From contig CAAEDF010000170.1 in NCBI GenBank assembly GCA_900754535.1, forward strand, positions 1 to 9,356: 9,356 nt of DNA. Direction: 5' to 3'. The position numbers were made by a program, and so were the translations under genes. A model generated the notes under the pieces. It was given only the letters and a program-made list of their open reading frames with translations. It had not been told where the DNA came from and did not search any database. Shown here one piece after another: positions 8,785-9,356 of this stretch; within the stretch, counting starts at the first letter, position 1; each line of letters starts with the position of its first letter. The stretch is from Clostridia bacterium (GTDB lineage Bacteria > Bacillota > Clostridia > Oscillospirales > CAG-382).

Positions 8785-8822
8785 AAAAAAACAAGAGCGC
8801 AGTGCCGTATACACTACGCCCT
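8785..8822 (-). terminator. Intrinsic terminator in the purE leader (probable attenuator)
   Basis: The transcript has arms AGGGCGUAGUG (8822-8812) and CACUGCGCUCU (8804-8794), which form eleven continuous pairs, two of them G-U, around a seven-base loop. After UG there is a run of seven U (8791-8785). It lies between the promoter and purE, about 150 bases after the predicted start of transcription and 34 bases before the purE ATG, so it would stop transcription before the operon unless prevented. A mutually exclusive pairing exists upstream (8858-8844). It is a textbook terminator shape; its regulatory use is inferred. Confidence 0.75.
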
Positions 8823-8858
8823 GTATCAGTTTCCGTTTGAAGGGGCACTTATTGCGCT
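8796..8858 (-). promoter_or_regulatory. Candidate antiterminator pairing in the purE leader
   Basis: AGCGC (8858-8854) pairs with GCGCU (8800-8796), and AGUGCC (8849-8844) pairs with GGCACU (8806-8801). That gives eleven Watson-Crick pairs interrupted only by a four-base AAUA bulge. The downstream strand is the 3' arm and loop edge of the terminator, so both cannot form together. CCCU (8844-8841) can in addition compete for AGGG (8822-8819) of the terminator 5' arm. Found by eye; folding energies were not computed. Confidence 0.5.
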
Positions 8859-8883
8859 GTCAGATCCGGTAAGCTCCGATACA
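8822..8883 (-). ncRNA. Candidate cis-regulatory RNA domain closed by an 8-bp stem
   Basis: UGUAUCGG (8883-8876) pairs with CUGAUACA (8829-8822), eight pairs with one G-U, enclosing 46 bases. Inside, GCUUA (8874-8870) can pair with UAAGU (8851-8847). The 3' strand of the closing stem ends exactly where the terminator hairpin begins. Because the antiterminator joins bases inside this domain to bases outside it, closing the stem disfavours antitermination. That is the arrangement of an OFF-type riboswitch. I looked for purine, PRPP/ykkC, ZTP, glycine and T-box core motifs and saw none. It may be an unknown aptamer, a protein-binding site, or chance pairing. Confidence 0.35.
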
Positions 8884-8942
8884 CTTTTACAAAAAAATTC
8901 AGCCGAGACGCACACGTCCGGTCTGCCGGAAAAACGACGCAT
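8826..8942 (-). CDS. Possible 38-residue leader peptide
   Basis: A short ORF starts at an ATG 11 bases after a strong ribosome binding site, GGGGAGG (8960-8954), near the 5' end of the predicted leader transcript, and stops four bases before the terminator stem. The peptide begins MRRFSGRPDVCVSAEFF and ends SAPSNGN. I recognise no family, signal peptide or membrane segment, and there is no run of one amino acid's codons as in classical attenuators. Its placement would let a translating ribosome disrupt both the 8883-8822 stem and the terminator arm. It may equally be a fortuitous ORF over structured RNA. Confidence 0.25.
   Translation of the reverse strand: MRRFSGRPDVCVSAEFFCKSVSELTGSDSAISAPSNGN
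8891..8925 (-). terminator. First terminator-like hairpin in the leader
   Basis: The arms CAG-CCG-GACG (8925-8915, with A8922 bulged) and CGTC-CGG-CTG (8910-8900, with T8906 bulged) give ten pairs around a TGTG loop, followed after AA by seven T (8897-8891). A competing hairpin, TCCGG (8930-8926) with CCGGA (8921-8917) around CAGA, can be lengthened by CACGT (8951-8947) pairing with ACGTG (8917-8913). It could end transcripts entering from the upstream metal-transporter unit, act as an early attenuator for pur, or both. The two bulges make it less certain than the hairpin at 8822-8794. Confidence 0.45.
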
Positions 8943-8978
8943 TTTAACGTGATCCTCCCCACACAAAAGTACACGGTC

Positions 8979-9007
8979 AGTCTACCACAAACGCCGTTTT
9001 TTGTCAA
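8979..9007 (-). promoter_or_regulatory. Sigma-70-type promoter of the purine operon
   Basis: A perfect -35 hexamer TTGACA (9007-9002) is followed after 17 bases by TAGACT (8984-8979), a four-of-six match to TATAAT, preceded by TGG as in an extended -10 element. The predicted start is near 8972-8970, giving a leader of about 220 bases before purE. It lies 23 bases after the stop of the upstream permease gene. No other promoter of this quality was noticed in the short gaps between the downstream genes. Confidence 0.75.
8989..8999 (-). promoter_or_regulatory. Palindrome in the promoter spacer, possible operator
   Basis: AAACG-C-CGTTT is a perfect 5+1+5 inverted repeat lying between the -35 and -10 hexamers, so a bound protein would block RNA polymerase. 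It has a vague likeness to E. coli PurR sites (ACGCAAACGTTTGCGT) but an odd centre, unlike LacI-family operators, and does not match the Bacillus PurBox. Chance occurrence is quite possible. Confidence 0.2.
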
Positions 9008-9030
9008 CAGCCCGATGTGTAAACAATATG

Positions 9031-9356
9031 TTAAGAATGGCCGCCGCCGATACCGCGGAGTTTGCCGAAAAGCTTTGAGAAGAATCCGCTTTTGAAGAAT
9101 GAAACGACCGAGAAAATCAGCAGCGCCGCAAGATTGGTCACCACTATCGACGCTCCCGGCGGGATATCCCATACATATGAAGCAAATATCCCCGCCGTAA
9201 AGCAGACTGCGGAAACCGCGACCGACGATATCACCACTCCCCTGAAGCTGCGAAAAAGGCGCATAGAGGTAACCGACGGGAATATTATCAGAGCCGAAAT
9301 GAGCATCGCACCCATAAGCTTCATGCCGACGACGATGGTAAGCGCGGCGAGCAGCG
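9031..9356 (-). CDS. ABC-3 family metal transporter permease, C-terminal fragment
   Basis: The last 108 codons of a membrane permease of the ZnuB/MntB/TroC family, which forms the channel of Zn, Mn or Fe ABC importers. The open frame continues past the right edge without a start; the ATG at 9324 is internal. The visible part has the family pattern LTIVVGMKLMGAMLISALII followed by FPSVTSMRLF, then at least two more hydrophobic segments, around SSVAVSAVCFTAGIFASYVW and ASIVVTNLAALLIFSVVSFF, and a basic cytoplasmic tail ending GGGHS. The metal cannot be told from this portion. It is on the same strand as the pur operon but ends 23 bases before the pur promoter, with no clear terminator in between, so some read-through into the pur leader is possible. 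Confidence 0.88.
   Translation of the reverse strand, partial: LLAALTIVVGMKLMGAMLISALIIFPSVTSMRLFRSFRGVVISSVAVSAVCFTAGIFASYVWDIPPGASIVVTNLAALLIFSVVSFFKSGFFSKLFGKLRGIGGGHS

Noticed and set aside
8751..8972. Known riboswitch classes in the leader (purine, PRPP/ykkC, ZTP/pfl, glycine) or a T-box
   Set aside because: I looked for the core motifs I remember, such as UUUCUACC for purine, CCGCCUGGGCA for ZTP and the T-box AGGGUGG core, and found none. A covariance search could overturn this.
8849..9172. A 107-codon minus-strand frame running from inside the permease gene into the pur leader
   Set aside because: It starts inside the permease coding sequence in another frame, crosses the promoter and has no family likeness; non-coding.

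Overview
The window is almost entirely one purine-biosynthesis operon, read on the minus strand from right to left. Its order is a promoter and a 222-nt structured leader (about 9007-8751), then purE, purC, purF, purM, purN, a PurO-type IMP cyclohydrolase, a stand-alone AICAR transformylase, glyA and purD, which runs off the left edge. At the right edge, also on the minus strand, is the 3' end of an ABC-3 family metal-transporter permease from a separate upstream unit. No rRNA, tRNA, CRISPR array or mobile element is visible, and no plausible gene lies on the plus strand.

The likely source is a Clostridia-type Firmicute, perhaps a gut Oscillospirales or Lachnospirales relative. Reasons: strong AGGAGG-type ribosome binding sites on nearly every gene, frequent ATA isoleucine codons in a moderately GC-rich sequence, a four-cysteine Fe-S type PurF, and the split of PurH into a formyltransferase-only protein plus a PurO-like cyclohydrolase. 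This placement is inference from gene content and protein style; no search was run.

The genes cover pathway steps 1 (PurF), 2 (PurD), 3 (PurN), 5 (PurM), 6 (PurE), 7 (PurC), 9 (AICAR transformylase) and 10 (IMP cyclohydrolase). FGAM synthase (PurL/PurQ/PurS), PurB and PurK are absent from the window; some may lie beyond purD. GlyA makes glycine, the substrate of PurD, and methylene-tetrahydrofolate, the precursor of the 10-formyl-THF used by PurN and the AICAR transformylase, so its place in the operon is metabolically coherent.

The most interesting non-coding region is the purE leader. It has a near-consensus promoter, two hairpins each followed by seven U residues, and an 8-bp stem (8883-8876 with 8829-8822) directly abutting the second terminator. 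A fully Watson-Crick 11-bp antiterminator (8858-8844 with 8806-8796) excludes both that terminator and, topologically, the stem. This is the layout of a transcription-terminating riboswitch or attenuator, but I could not match it to a known purine, PRPP, ZTP, glycine or T-box consensus. A 38-codon ORF with a good ribosome binding site overlaps the same region and ends just before the terminator, which offers a competing leader-peptide model.
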